DNA of 64,000 nt from Ctena decussata (taxonomy: Eukaryota > Mollusca > Bivalvia > Lucinida > Lucinidae): positions 54,351,087-54,415,086 of the forward strand of contig OZ022508.1 of assembly GCA_963989385.1 (NCBI GenBank), read 5' to 3'. Position numbers and translations under genes: made by a program. Position 1 is the first letter of the stretch; each line of letters opens with the position of its first letter. Below are positions 54,999 through 64,000 of this stretch, in pieces. The notes below the pieces were generated by a model, which had not been told where the DNA came from, searched no databases, and worked only from the letters and a program-made list of their open reading frames with translations.

Positions 54999-55865
54999 TC
55001 GGAACATGGCAAACAGTGTTTTCCATGTTCCGCTTTCAGGGACGTTACAGACTGAATGAAATTCTTTCATCAGAATCTTTAGATTTTCTCGTACTAAAAC
55101 TTATTCTCAAGTAATTTAATTCCGTGTTTTATGTTGGACTTGATGAAGTGATGCAGCATAATGTCTTTAGTGATTTGAGTATTCTGGATATAGTGATTCG
55201 GGTATGCTGGATAAAAGGTCTGGTTTCAAAGATATTCCGAGGCATATTCAATTCCGAGGCATGAGCAATAGTTTTCAGAGAAAATAAATACCTCAAATCT
55301 TGTGCCGATGTCAAATTTGTTTACGATTTCGGCTCCCCTCCTGCAAAACCGGAAACTCCTCTCATGGTTTGGCGTTCTGAACCGTGGTTTTGCATGAGAG
55401 TGATTGGTAGGCGTGAATAAGATTCGACCACACGTTTGATGTGTTTGCCGTTTATTGCGGCCCTATGTTGACGTTAATATTTTTTTTCAATCAATTCATT
55501 ACAAATTAACACGGCGAAGGACGAGCGAGCTTTCTAATGCTTGTCTGCAGTTTGAACGCATGCTGAATATTGACATTGTACATATGCACGTGCACATATG
55601 TTAAAAGGACATTGTTTTGACTTTGGATGTCTCCGAAAATTCATCATTTCTTTATTTCAGTTTTTGAAATACACGATGCTCCTGTGATCAAAAGGAACTG
55701 CTGAAAAGACGATTTTAGGACTAGAAAAGGATGGTTTTCTTCGCAGTGAACTGCAGCTGTTACTAATTACGTCCAGTAAAACAATAGTGTTGCTTCGAAA
55801 AAGAAAATTATTTGAACAATTTTTCTGATTCTCAAGTCAGGACTGTAAACGGATCTGTCCGAACT
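54999..55865. other. Intergenic stretch, no gene seen
   Basis: A small GGAACATGGCAAACAGTG...TTCCATGTTCC hairpin at about 55003-55036. No coding signal. Confidence 0.4.
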
Positions 55866-56207
55866 CACAGGGTATAATCGATTCCGCTAATTTTCGCTTC
55901 CTGCAGAGACTGTACATCATATTTGGCTTCCGCCGAGACTGTCCGCGAACTCTTGCTTCCTGCAGAGACTACTGTCCTCGAACATTGGCTTCCTGCCGAG
56001 ACTGCCGAGACTGTCCGCGTGACTCTGCTTCCTGCCGAGAGCCTCGGCAGGAAGCAGAATCACGCGGACAGTCTCTGCAGGAAGCCATTTATCATGTACA
56101 GAAGTCTCGGCAGGAAGCAAGAGATCGTGGACAGTCTCGGCGGAAGCCAAATATAATGTACAGTCTCTGCGGGAAGCGAAAATTAGCGGAATCGATTATA
56201 CCCTGTG
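55866..56207. repeat. 342-base palindrome made of GGCTTCCTGC units
   Basis: CACAGGGTATAATCGATTCCGCTAATTTTCGCTTCC at the left mirrors GGAAGCGAAAATTAGCGGAATCGATTATACCCTGTG at the right. Within each arm, (G)CTTCCTGCMGAGACTGT recurs four or five times, and the centre is CTGCCGAGAGCCTCGGCAG. Open frames on both strands are products of the symmetry. Confidence 0.88.
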
Positions 56208-56395
56208 GAACTGTAGAAGTGTTCACTAAGCATTACTGTTTCAGGAAAACTCAGCAAAATGTATATTAACCCTTGGTTGACTAGTGGACTTGTCCATCCT
56301 TATCATTTAGATGAGTCCGTGTCTACTTTTATGGGTTTCTTTTGAATATTCGCACTTTTTATGTATTTTGCATAGAAGTTCCTGCAAGCAAACAA

Positions 56396-56655
56396 CGTTC
56401 TGCGGCGTCTGAACTGGATCTGCACTGTTTGCATGTGTTCCCAAAGCGTTTTTCCAGTCGAAAATGGTTAAAAGAGTCTAAGAGCATTATCCAGTCCGAT
56501 CTACAGTCTCTCGAAGCTCCATTTTCTTCTTCGATACGATGGAGCTCGAGGTTATAAAACTTGAGAACAACCTCAAACTCAAAAAGCACATGTGCTCGCA
56601 AGCAGCCAATCAGTGTGCTTTATTTTGAGATTGTACTCAAGTTTTATAACCTCTG
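56396..56655. repeat. GCAAA-hairpin remnant and GAGGTTATAAAACTTGAG hairpin
   Basis: CTGGATCTGCACTGTTTGCA near 56413 is GCAAA-type. 56545-56655 pairs GAGGTTATAAAACTTGAG with CTCAAGTTTTATAACCTC. Confidence 0.7.
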
Positions 56656-56689
56656 GGCCAAGACCACTTGGGCCTCCTAATGTAGTGTA

Positions 56690-56960
56690 CGAAAATGGAG
56701 ACTTAACGTGGATTCACCTAAAGTAATGTGCAAAAATGCAGACTTTACATGGACTCTTCAATGTCTTCAGACTTCACGTGGATTACTGGATGTATTGTGT
56801 TACATGTAAAATACAGATTTTATATACGACTTAATGCGGCGAGTAAAAAGCAGACTTGATATGCACTCCTTGATGCGATGGGCGAAATGCTAGACTTTAC
56901 ATGAATCTCTCCATAAAGTGTGCAAAAATGTACAATCTAAGTTCATCTTTCATGTTATAT
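56690..56960. repeat. Degenerate tandem repeat (AATGCAGACTTTACATGGA)
   Basis: Units of 55-65 bases with GTGCAAAAATGCAGACTTTACATGGACTC recur five or six times. Confidence 0.65.
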
Positions 56961-57922
56961 ACAAAAAAAAACTATTTTTGTCTTATTGTAGTCTTCATCC
57001 CTTTATAAGAAAACAACTTTACCATTCTCTTTTTGCCTCCCTTTCCAATATAGGAATCAACTCTTTCAGGAAAGAATTTTCTTCTCAAGTTGCAAATTCT
57101 TTCCTTTAAGAATAAATGCAGATTCTCTTTTTAGCTCACCTCAGCCAGAGGCTCCGGGGGAGCTTATAGTGTACGCAGGCTCCCTTGTCCGTCGTCCGTC
57201 CGTCGTCCGTCCACAATTTCAAACGACTTCTCCTCTGAACCACTGGGCCAATTGTAATAAACTTTTATGCATAGGCTCAAGGGGTTTAACGAACATAATA
57301 TTGTTCAAGTGGTCTTGGTAACATAACTAACATGGCCGCCACGCCCATTTATGGCAATAACCTTAAAAGAACTTCTTCTTCAGAACCAATAGGCCTACGG
57401 CCTTGAAACTTGGTATGTATCATCGGGTATCCAAGTACTATCAAAGTTGTTCAAATAATGACCTTAGGTTGACCATGGCCTTTTCTACGGTAAGGTCAAT
57501 TTTGCTTTCTGTTGCTTTTATATGGAAAATGCTAGAACATAGGATATCTTGAAAACTGTTAAAAAGTTTGGGCTAAATATTGGTATAAATAGTCATCTTA
57601 ATGAGTACGTGAAGATTTGTGAGAACAAAAACTCAAGATCATTATTTGACCTTTGACACAGGACTCCATATTTCTTCAATTTCAAACATCTCCTTAAAAG
57701 TCACTAAGCTAATTGTAATGAAATTTCATTTTGCGCTTTCAGGAGTTGACGGAATGAAAATTTGTTCATACGGTCCAGGTCACATGACCAACATGCCCCC
57801 CACGCACATATATGAGACAGTGTCTGGCATTTTGAGCCTTGTGGAGGTGGGACGTTGACGTCACGAAACGTGAAATGAAAATGACGTCATAAAATTTGCA
57901 CGTTAAGTTAATTGGATTTCCG

Positions 57923-59068
57923 CTCAGTGACTATTCTATTCTATTCTATCTCCTAACCTTGCTAGGTCGTTGGGGCACCACAAATGACTTCGAAACAATC
58001 CCCTTCCACCTTGTCCTGTTTTCAGCTGCCCTAGTTGAGCTAGCAAAATCCATCCCTCCCAACGCTTTAATATTGTCTTCCCATCTCTTCTTCTGTCTAC
58101 CTCTACTTCTTTTTCCTTTCACTGTGCCCAGTAGAATCGTCTTTGCTAGACCAGAATACCTTGAGACGTGGCCAAACCACCTTAGTTTCCGTTTATTGAC
58201 CAGCGTCAGGAGTTCATCATATTCTCCAATGGCTGTTTGGATCTTCCTGCGAACCTCCTCATTTGTTATATGGTCCTTGTACGAAATGTTCAGTAACCTT
58301 CAGTAGCATCTCATCTCAAAGGCCTGCGTTCATTTCTCTAACTCTGCTGTCAAGGTCCACGATTCACAGGCATACACAAATATGGAAATGACAAGGAAGC
58401 GAATAAGTTTCACCTGTGATCCAAGGGATATGTTTTTATCTCTGTAAATTGGTTTCAGCTTGGTAAGAGCTGAGGTGGCTTGTGCTATCCTTGAGAGAAC
58501 TTCCTGTTTTGAGCCATCATCTGAGACAACTGCACTAAGATATTTGAAGCTTCTGTCCTTTTACCTTGATCTCTCTCTCTGGATGCCATCTGCATTGTTT
58601 GTCATCAGTTTGGTCTTTCAGCACTGATCTCCATCTGATACCTTGTGCAGGTTTGGTCGAGACTTTCAACTAGGGCTTCTAGTTCCTGCTCTGCCTCAAC
58701 TAGAGCATCTATGTCATCGGCAAACCGCAGATTGGTAATGTTTTTGCCGCCTATGCTAACCTTTCCGTCATGTTCTTCTAGAGCATCAGACGTGATCCGT
58801 TCGAGAAAAATGTTGAAGAGGGGGGGGGGGGGGGAGGTGACAGAAGACATCCTTGTCTTAGTCCAACTGTTGTTCTGAACCATTTTCCTGTGCTGCCATT
58901 CATCAGGACTGCACTTATAGCCTTGTCGATAGCTGCTTAATGGTGCGAACCAGATTTGCACTGATATTGTACTTCTGCATGGTTGCCCGTAAGGCTGCAT
59001 GCCATACCCTGTCAAAGGCTTTTTTTAAATCAATGAAGATATGGTACAGATTCTGCTGATGTTGGAGA
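57923..59068 (-). mobile_element. 5'-truncated LINE (reverse transcriptase) on the minus strand
   Basis: Read on the minus strand from 59068: a segment resembling IDLKKAFDRVWHAALRA (reverse transcriptase A box), then LFNIFLERI, then LRFADDIDALVEAEQEL with the FADD catalytic motif, and near 58200 the KLRWFGHVSR and GRQKKRWED motifs of the C-terminus of many LINE proteins. It ends in a (GAATA)n tail at 57928-57950. Endonuclease and most of the N-terminus are missing, and a poly-C run on this strand (58820-58834) and other frame breaks make it dead. The plus-strand 136-codon frame at 57896-58306 is its antisense. Confidence 0.85.
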
Positions 59069-59337
59069 AACAAGATTGCTCAAACAATGGCATTGAGTTG
59101 ACCTTTTTTACAGCAAGGTCAAATGTGAAAAAAAGCTCCAACATAAGATTTTATGGAACATTCTGAAGATTTGGCCTAAAATTGGTGTAAACAGTCATTT
59201 AATAATAAGTACATGAAGATTTATGAGTACAAGAGGTCCAGGTCATTCTTTGACCCTTTGACCCAGCACTCGCATATTTTGACAATTTCATGACATCTGC
59301 TCAAAAGCAACTGGGCTAATTGTAACCAAATTTCATT

Positions 59338-59670
59338 TATCATATGACGTCGCATCTGAGAGTGTAATAAAGCCATGCATTAAATGCGATAATCCACTAG
59401 TGGATTAAATATGCAAATTACGTCGTGGCGTTAGGCGTCGACGTCCATAAAAACGTCGCGTTTTCTAATGGCGAAATCGTGACGTTTTAGTGCAAATTCT
59501 GCTGATAAAATGCGATTTTAGTGTCATATGATAAATAAAATCTTGCATTCGTGCTCCTGTATTACTGAATTTATTAAACTCGTTGGGGAAAACAGATAAG
59601 ATGCTCGGCAAAGCCTCGCATCTTATCTTTTTCCCCAACTCGTTTAATAAATTCAATAATACATGAGCAC
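59338..59670. repeat. Repeat E, copy 3, with intact hairpin
   Basis: TATCATATGACGTCGCATCTGAGAG to AATAATACATGAGCACTC. At 59596-59650 the hairpin GTTGGGGAAAACAGATAAGATGC pairs with GCATCTTATCTTTTTCCCCAAC across the loop TCGGCAAAGCCTC. Confidence 0.85.
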
Positions 59671-59819
59671 TCATGTAAGATCCTCCATATAGAGCCTACA
59701 GGGGCTTAGGGAATGAAAATTTGTTCAAACAGTCCTGGCCACATGACCAACATGGCCAAGTGGAATTTTCGGTCATCAACCATACACCAAATCGATTTTT
59801 CTTATCTACTGATTTTTAT

Positions 59820-60695
59820 TTTGTTAAGGTGGTGATTTGTGGTAAATGTAAAAATCTGCATAAAACCATAGAAAAGGAACGTATCTCCCTGAAAGTTAGC
59901 AGACTTCTAATTTTCGTTGATCTTTACAGTTTAGAATACAAAATAGACGAACATGCTGCTTAAAAAAGTGTTTTTATAAGGAAAGATCAAAGGGTAATTT
60001 TCTGCGAATAAATCTGAAAAAATAATATCGTTATTGAAAATTTACGTAATGCTGAAGCTGCAATATTGCATAATGAAGAGCGTCCTAGCAATTATTTATT
60101 CCAACTCTTTCTCAAATTGTAATGTAGACCAGATGAAAACGGTAGCTTTTTCTCAATGTTCAGCCATGTACAAAGTCAATGTACACTGGACGCATTTATT
60201 AAATATAGGGTAAGCAAGCATAGATGTTAACACCTACAATATAAATAATACATTACTGACATGATCAGTGGTGTGTAGATGAAATTGTTCAACCTTGTTA
60301 AAATAGTATCACCTGTCTCACCTGTGTGTTTTGACAAAAAAATTTGGACACAGACTGCATCTTTTTTCAACTGCTCAGCCTGATAATGTGTGAAAGAGAT
60401 GGAAAAAATAATTGCTAGGACGCTCTCCATTATGCAACAAGGTACTCTAAGCACTAAGTATATTTTCAATAATGATATTATTTTTTCAGATTTATTCGCA
60501 GAAAATTACCCTTTGATCTTCTCTTATAAAAACACTTTTTAATATTAACAACTGCTGAATTTTGGGATTCTAAATTATGAGAAACAACATAAAGAAGGCA
60601 TCTGCTAAGTTTTGGAAAGATCAGTGTTATTTTGAGTATTTTATGCAGATTTTTGTCTTTGTCCCAAATCAGTGATTATCACCACCTAAAGTATG
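59820..60695. repeat. 0.88 kb foldback
   Basis: TAAGGTGGTGATTTG at the left mirrors CAGTGATTATCACCACCTAA at the right. AAGATCAAAGGGTAATTTTCTGCGAATAAATCTGAAAAAATAATATC (59985-60030) recurs inverted at 60470-60520, and TGCATAATGAAGAGCGTCCTAGCAATTATTT at 60070-60100 recurs inverted at 60400-60435. No gene. Confidence 0.8.
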
Positions 60696-60828
60696 CTTAA
60701 AATAAAGTAAATACTACAAACTGCATAAAGCATGCAAAATATGTCAATAAAAAGTATGCTAGCCTGATTTTAAGATGCAATGGGTCTAATTACTGCACCC
60801 ACTTTTCAGTTTTTCAGCTGTAGACTAT

Positions 60829-60935
60829 CATTCCCACCCCCTTGCCTCAGCCTGCCACTCACATATAATGTGTATACTGACAGTACACATATACATGCAA
60901 AGTGGCTAGCTGAGGCACGGGGGGGAGGGGGGAGA
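60829..60935. repeat. Hairpin, GCCTCAG ends
   Basis: CCCACCCCCTTGCCTCAGCCTGCCACT pairs loosely with AGTGGCTAGCTGAGGCACGGGGGGGAGG around CATATAATGTGTATACTGACAGTACACATATA. Confidence 0.7.
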
Positions 60936-61110
60936 GAAGTATCTTTAAAAAAAAACTTTTCCTATTTTCCATACATTTGATTATAAAAACTTGCTTTTTA
61001 CACCAAAAATCTCAGTCTATGTGTTTACATGTAATAACCTAAAAATTGTTTTTGTGCCAATTAAAGTGAGTTCCGAGAAAAACATTTCAGTGGAAATTTT
61101 GAAGTATACC

Positions 61111-61621
61111 AAAATTAAAATCTAGAATAGTTCCTTCAAGAGCAGAGAATACATTCAGAAGAAGGAAGATGGGCCAGACTACGTAGTTTCGGCTAATAAA
61201 GCCTCGTCAGTGACCCTGACAATATCTGGTGTCGAAACCAGAGAAAAGCACAAGGTAATTTCTTAATTTTTATTGGGCAGTCTATTCAAAGACTTATTAG
61301 TATCTAAACGGATCCAAAAAATAAAATATGATGATCTAGAATAATAGTCTAAATCAATCTTAAATTTTAGATTTCTTAGAATATATCCTCTGATCTCAAA
61401 GGACGAAAATAAAATATAATCTGCACTATGGATGATGTACGGGGAGACGTTTTACGGCCGTCACACGGCACAACACCAGCTGCAGTGAGGTAAAATTAAA
61501 ATCTAGAATAGCTCCTTCAAGAGCAGAGAATACATTCAGAAGAAGGAAGATGGGCCAGACTACGTAGTTTCGGCTAATAAAGCCTCGTCAGTGACCCTGA
61601 CAATATCTGGTGACGAAACCA
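61111..61621. repeat. 130-base direct repeat with repeat F between
   Basis: 61111-61240 and 61492-61621 are nearly identical (AAAATTAAAATCTAGAATAG to GACAATATCTGGTG). Between them, 61411-61490 is repeat F, also seen at 23965-24052. Confidence 0.85.
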
Positions 61622-62601
61622 CTTTTATAGGCAAATTTACATTACAACTGTCAGAGGTCCTTTTACATTAAGAAATTAATTTACTAAAGTGGTCCAAAAA
61701 CATAGTCCTTGGCATCGTTACTCGGGATTCCGTGACAAAATACTATTATCATTTCCAAATTAAACCACCCAATGAACTTTTACCAAGAATACACTTAATA
61801 TTCATTACGAGAATGCCACTGGATGCCTCGAAAATAAAATCCGGTGAAAGGGAAAATAAAATAACAGCCTGAACTGGAAAATATGGTTATACAATGTATG
61901 CTAAACGATTTTATTACTGTATCAGTACACAGATACTTTATCTTGTTCATAAAATGAGCATTCGACATAGGAATACTTAAATGACATATTCGCCATATCG
62001 CTTATTTTCGCGAATCTCTGTTGGCTCGCAAAATGAACAATTAGCGAATATTGAAACTTATCTAAGATCATAAGATGTAAACTGCCATGTGCAATGTTAA
62101 AAATTGTCGTATCAACGTTTATGCACTCTGAATCTGCAAACAATATCGTGCCATCATTGACGTGAACACGTCGTTGTTTCAGAGGGCCTGTGTGCATCGA
62201 AAATGTTGCCGCGAAATTCTGGAGCACACTGTTATATTATCAGTGTAGAGCTCTCTGTTAACCCAATTAAGTGATGCGGGTTTCAATGTTGTTTAAAAGT
62301 CAATAATTACATTGTATCACGCGCTTCAGAGTGACAGCTCATCTCACTAACTAGCACGTGAAATCTACAACATTCCATGTACTTGAATGGCTAGTAAACA
62401 TTGAGTGACAGATCGCTACGCCTACTTGCACGCGAAATCTACAGCAGGAGGGAGAATTTACTGGTAGGCAGTGACAATGCGGCTGTTCCAAACTATTGCT
62501 AAATTCGGCCGGTAATGTTTTTTAAACAATCTTTATATATGTATTTCTTAATTTTGTTTATCTTTTTATTGATCAAAAGCATCGTTTAATAATATAAATA
62601 T
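61622..62601. other. Intergenic stretch, no gene confirmed
   Basis: A minus-strand open frame at 61922-62227 (101 codons) has no similarity that I recognise. Otherwise unremarkable. Confidence 0.35.
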
Positions 62602-62759
62602 AAGGAATGAATGTTATTTTTTAAACGTTTACTGAAGTATAAACTACATCGGGTCACGAGCAAAGTTTACGTAAACCCCTTCGGGGTTCACTTACTTTGC
62701 TCGTGACCCGATGTAGTTTATACTTCAGTAAACGTTAAAAAAATAACATTCATTCCTTA
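62602..62759. repeat. 158-base palindrome, copy 1 (CCCCTTCGGGG loop)
   Basis: AAGGAATGAATGTTATTTTTTAAACG, then TTTACTGAAGTATAAACTAC and ATCGGGTCACGAGCAAAGT, recur inverted around AACCCCTTCGGGGTT. Pairing is close to perfect. Confidence 0.92.
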
Positions 62760-63045
62760 AATATTTACATTCTCAGTGAACTTATTGAAATACACCATGG
62801 TAAACCATTAGAATGGAAGTAATTTATGCTCCAATCACTACATCGCTTCACGCGAATTTAAGTGACGTTAAAATAAACCATGGTTCTCTAATTCTGATTG
62901 GACGTAGGCAGTGTTATGACGTCGTTGACGCTGTTTCGCTATTAATAGAACAAATGTGTACATGTATAAATGTTTTTCTGCTTCCACTGTAGCCCTTCAT
63001 ACAAATTTGTGGTCAAATAAAAGATGGAAAAGATTGTAGATATAC
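62760..63045. other. Spacer between the two palindromes
   Basis: 286 bases without recognised features. Confidence 0.5.
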
Positions 63046-63200
63046 GCAATGAACTTATTTTTTCTGGTGTTTATCGAAGTATAAACTACATTGGGTCGCT
63101 AGCAAAGTTTACATGAACCCCTTCGGGGTTCACTTACTTTGCACACGACCCAATGTAGTTTATACTTCGATAAACATCAGAAAAATGAAATTCATTCCTT
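63046..63200. repeat. Palindrome, copy 2 (same orientation and loop)
   Basis: TGTTTATCGAAGTATAAACTACATTGGGTCG and its inverse around GAACCCCTTCGGGGTTC. Both arms differ from copy 1 at matching positions (TCGAAG/CTTCGA versus TGAAG/CTTCA), so the arms within a copy are more alike than the two copies are. Confidence 0.92.
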
Positions 63201-64000
63201 AAATAATTAAGAGACACGCAAAATAGTGTTACGAGGGGCTTTTCAGAAGTAATGTAAATGATCTCAGGGTAGCTTATTTGCTGATATATAGCAGTGGTGT
63301 TATATATCATTGGAAAGCTAAATCCAAATGCTTTAGAATTGTATGCATTAAAAGAATTTCTAAGTCACCCGTGCATGACAGCACCGAGTCTGCTATTTTA
63401 GTTCTTTGATATGTTCCTCACTACCAGAGCATCTTCCTTCTGAAATTTATAAAATCCGAACATATGTAGAACTAGTTTTTATTAACATGTATAAGTTTGC
63501 AACTGTCAACTGCAAATAAACATAGTAGGGTAGTTCGCCCTTGAGTCGAACACTTTTTGTATTGCCTTGCACCTATACCCCTGGCTAGTGACCCACAGCG
63601 TGTTTGGGTGATACAGTAGCTAGCGCAGCTTTTCCAGCACCAAATAACTGCAACTGTTTAGCCATTCTTTGCGAAATAAGGGCAAAACAAGGGGTTTTAT
63701 CCACCTACCCAAATTAGCCCTTAAGTCGAACACACTGGCCCCTGACTCGAACAGATATGTTGATTCAGCCGTTATAGGACAACCGCATATAGGGTATGTA
63801 GTATCCAGAAATGATCCGCATCTTAAACTTATATATTTTAAATCACTTTTTTGTTTGGTGTCAAATTAAAACAATCTTTAGGAGATGATGAGATAGACTG
63901 CAGGGTATGTAAATGCAGATAAACCCACCTTGTGACTCCTTGTACATGAAGTAAACCTTTCAATTCAGGGGCTCATTTACCATGCATACTATTCACTTGT
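63201..64000. other. Right edge of window, no gene confirmed
   Basis: CCCTTGAGTCGAACAC, CCCTTAAGTCGAACACAC and CCCCTGACTCGAACAG recur within 63538-63755. Similar short text lies at 36780 in intron 7. No coding signal recognised. Confidence 0.4.

Larger units (their letters stand above)
57124..59770. repeat. Tandem-core element interrupted by a LINE and repeat E
   Basis: Lead CTCACCTCAGCCAGAGGCTC, tract CCGTCGTCCGTCCGTCGTCCGTCC, then core units with GACCAACATGG, GGCCAATTGTAAT and AAATTTGTTC at 57210-57855, 59069-59337 and 59671-59770. The core is split by 57855-59068 (a repeat fragment plus LINE) and by 59338-59670 (repeat E), so three layers of insertion can be read. Confidence 0.75.

Noticed and set aside
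55917..56156. Repeat-rich proteins on both strands (77 codons each)
   Set aside because: Both frames arise from the symmetry of the 342-base palindrome and its tandem units.
57896..58306. 136-codon plus-strand open frame as a gene
   Set aside because: Its reverse strand encodes the KLRWFGHV and RGRQKKRW motifs of a LINE, so it is an antisense shadow.
61922..62227. 101-codon minus-strand gene
   Set aside because: No recognisable motif, no evident splice partners or codon pattern; could be chance.
62602..63200. Assembly artefact from read-through hairpin adapters
   Set aside because: The arms of this and most other palindromes carry mismatches or indels and recur at other loci, which an artefact would not do; the 25591 palindrome remains the one most worth checking in raw reads.

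Overview
The window is animal nuclear DNA, most likely from a heterodont bivalve (clam or mussel-like mollusc). The reasons are the AT-rich sequence, spliced genes with GT/AG introns, tRNA-headed SINEs ending in a GTTGGTGGGACGTTAAACCC-type tail, tandem-core elements introduced by CCGTCCGTCCGT runs, and a very high load of palindromic (foldback) elements of the kind common in clams. The species assignment is inference. Nothing bacterial or viral was recognised.

Two protein genes are supported, both on the + strand. (1) The 3' end of a cytosolic sulfotransferase: two exons, 725-938 and 2419-2528, ending in the RKGxxGDW PAPS-binding motif. (2) A complete-looking classical calpain (Ca-dependent cysteine protease) in 20 coding exons from 18998 to 53216. 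I joined the exons by hand; all 19 junctions keep frame and give 696 residues, with Cys87/His252/Asn276 as catalytic triad, a domain III and a C-terminal penta-EF-hand domain. No functional link between the two genes is evident.

Everything else is mostly repeats. 1-2.6 kb: sulfotransferase end with palindromic elements in its intron. 2.6-18.9 kb: intergenic DNA with MITEs, a 1.36 kb foldback with mariner-type ends (4984-6346), minisatellites and a tandem-core element (15196-16293). 19-53 kb: calpain, whose introns hold at least 14 copies of one nested-palindrome MITE, a mariner-type element inside another foldback (22669-23812), and a 7.7 kb inverted-repeat element (28457-36157) that fills almost all of the intron between the catalytic His and Asn exons. 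53.2-64 kb: tandem-core repeats, a 342 bp palindrome, a 5'-truncated LINE on the minus strand inside another repeat, and two sister palindromes at 62.6 and 63.1 kb.

The most unusual themes are: a 22-copy MITE whose arms are themselves palindromes; hairpins with unrelated arms sharing one short loop (TCGGCAAGCCTC); and two calpain splice acceptors that lie within about 20 bases of a MITE end, one of which needs a non-first AG to stay open. Boundaries of repeats are by eye, so allow several bases either way.
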